A DNA stretch of 21,158 nucleotides from assembly GCA_020430865.1 (NCBI GenBank), contig JAGQIY010000869.1, positions 1-21,158 on the forward strand. The letters are read 5' to 3'. The position numbers and the translations under genes were made by a program. Origin of the DNA: Myxococcales bacterium (GTDB lineage Bacteria; Myxococcota; Polyangia; Polyangiales; Polyangiaceae). How positions within the stretch are numbered: the stretch's first letter is position 1; each line of letters opens with the position of its first letter. Below the pieces are notes generated by a model, which was not told where the DNA came from, made no database searches, and saw only the letters and a list, made by a program, of their open reading frames with translations. Below are positions 20,947 to 21,158 of this stretch, piece by piece.

Positions 20947-21158
20947 TCATTGCCGCGCGGCGATGTCTTCAATCAAGCCCAGGAGCTTGAGCAGGTCGTT
21001 GGGCTCGACCGGGGATGGCAGATAGCCCTGGGCGCCTGCCCGCAGATACGCGGCGCGCTGAGAGTCCGAGGGCGTGCGACTGGTCACGATGACACGCACC
21101 GGGTGATCCCACCCGGTGCTCAAGCGCCGGCACGCCTCGAGCGCGTCGACGTGCCCCA
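20947..21158 (-). CDS. Response-regulator receiver domain, C-terminal part (partial, degenerate)
   Basis: The reverse strand from the window end reads 69 residues to a TGA at 20947-20949: GHVDALEACRRLSTGWDHPV, then RVIVTSRTPSDSQRAAYLRA, GAQGYLPSPVEPNDLLKLLG and a short tail. This is the second half of a CheY-like receiver: the helix after the phospho-Asp loop, the beta-4 strand with the conserved Thr (VIVTSR), the 'RAGAQGYL' helix-strand, and the final helix. The conserved Lys of the 'K-P' motif is Ser here (LPSPVEP). Because the frame ends soon after the receiver, this is either a stand-alone receiver or a C-terminal receiver of a hybrid protein. The phospho-Asp lies outside the window. Confidence 0.85.
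   Translation of the reverse strand, partial: GHVDALEACRRLSTGWDHPVRVIVTSRTPSDSQRAAYLRAGAQGYLPSPVEPNDLLKLLGLIEDIAARQ

Noticed and set aside
1..21158. CRISPR arrays, tRNA genes, transposases, phage or defence genes
   Set aside because: No direct-repeat/spacer pattern, cloverleaf, transposase motif or defence-specific domain was seen in any frame.

Overview
The window is very GC-rich, densely coded DNA with third-position G/C codon use. I infer a myxobacterium-like organism (Myxococcota, probably a Polyangia/Sorangium relative). The supporting signs are a lipoprotein with a Gly/Ser/Thr 'GTGG' linker in front of a DUF1565-type beta-helix, a protein resembling the Myxococcus DUF2378/TIGR02265 paralogues, GTG starts, and many lineage-restricted membrane proteins. 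This assignment comes from gene style, not from a marker gene. No tRNA, rRNA, insertion sequence, CRISPR array or convincing T-tract terminator was seen. The window looks chromosomal, without a visible mobile island.

Layout. Positions 1-258 (minus) hold the start of an RRM-type RNA-binding protein cut by the window edge. A polytopic protein resembling GT-C glycosyltransferases follows (524-2512, plus). A minus-strand pair at 2555-3525 encodes a DDN/F420-type oxidoreductase and a UPF0462 protein. A DUF2378-like protein (3713-4294) is followed by a pair of AACATGTT-centred palindromes, then a Gly-rich DUF1565 lipoprotein (4463-6007) overlapped by an M61-like metallopeptidase lipoprotein (5883-7475). 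An EamA transporter converges on the peptidase.

From 8373 to 11678 the centre of interest is a minus-strand tetR-ABC1 kinase pair divided from a divergent YkgJ-type cysteine-cluster gene by a 40-bp dyad made of four regularly spaced TTGAGC half-sites. A small Pro/Gly-rich membrane protein follows the YkgJ gene. Positions 11721-14517 hold a two-transmembrane sensor histidine kinase overlapping a ThrE-type exporter. A CE4 polysaccharide deacetylase and a small membrane protein lie on the minus strand (14530-15932). An MBOAT O-acyltransferase with an unusual membrane insertion follows (16195-18036), then a 576-residue protein of unknown family, a small tail-anchored basic protein and a lipoprotein (18116-20946). 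The window ends in the C-terminal part of a degenerate receiver domain (20947-21158, minus).

Functionally the window is weighted to the cell envelope: lipoproteins, a polysaccharide deacetylase, an O-acyltransferase, a possible lipid-linked sugar transferase and transporters. The clearest regulatory logic is at 10545-10584, where a TetR repressor probably controls itself, the ABC1 kinase and the divergent YkgJ gene. I did not find a recognisable defence or mobile system. The best candidates for undescribed biology are the two operator clusters, the unknown 576-residue gene block and the enlarged MBOAT.
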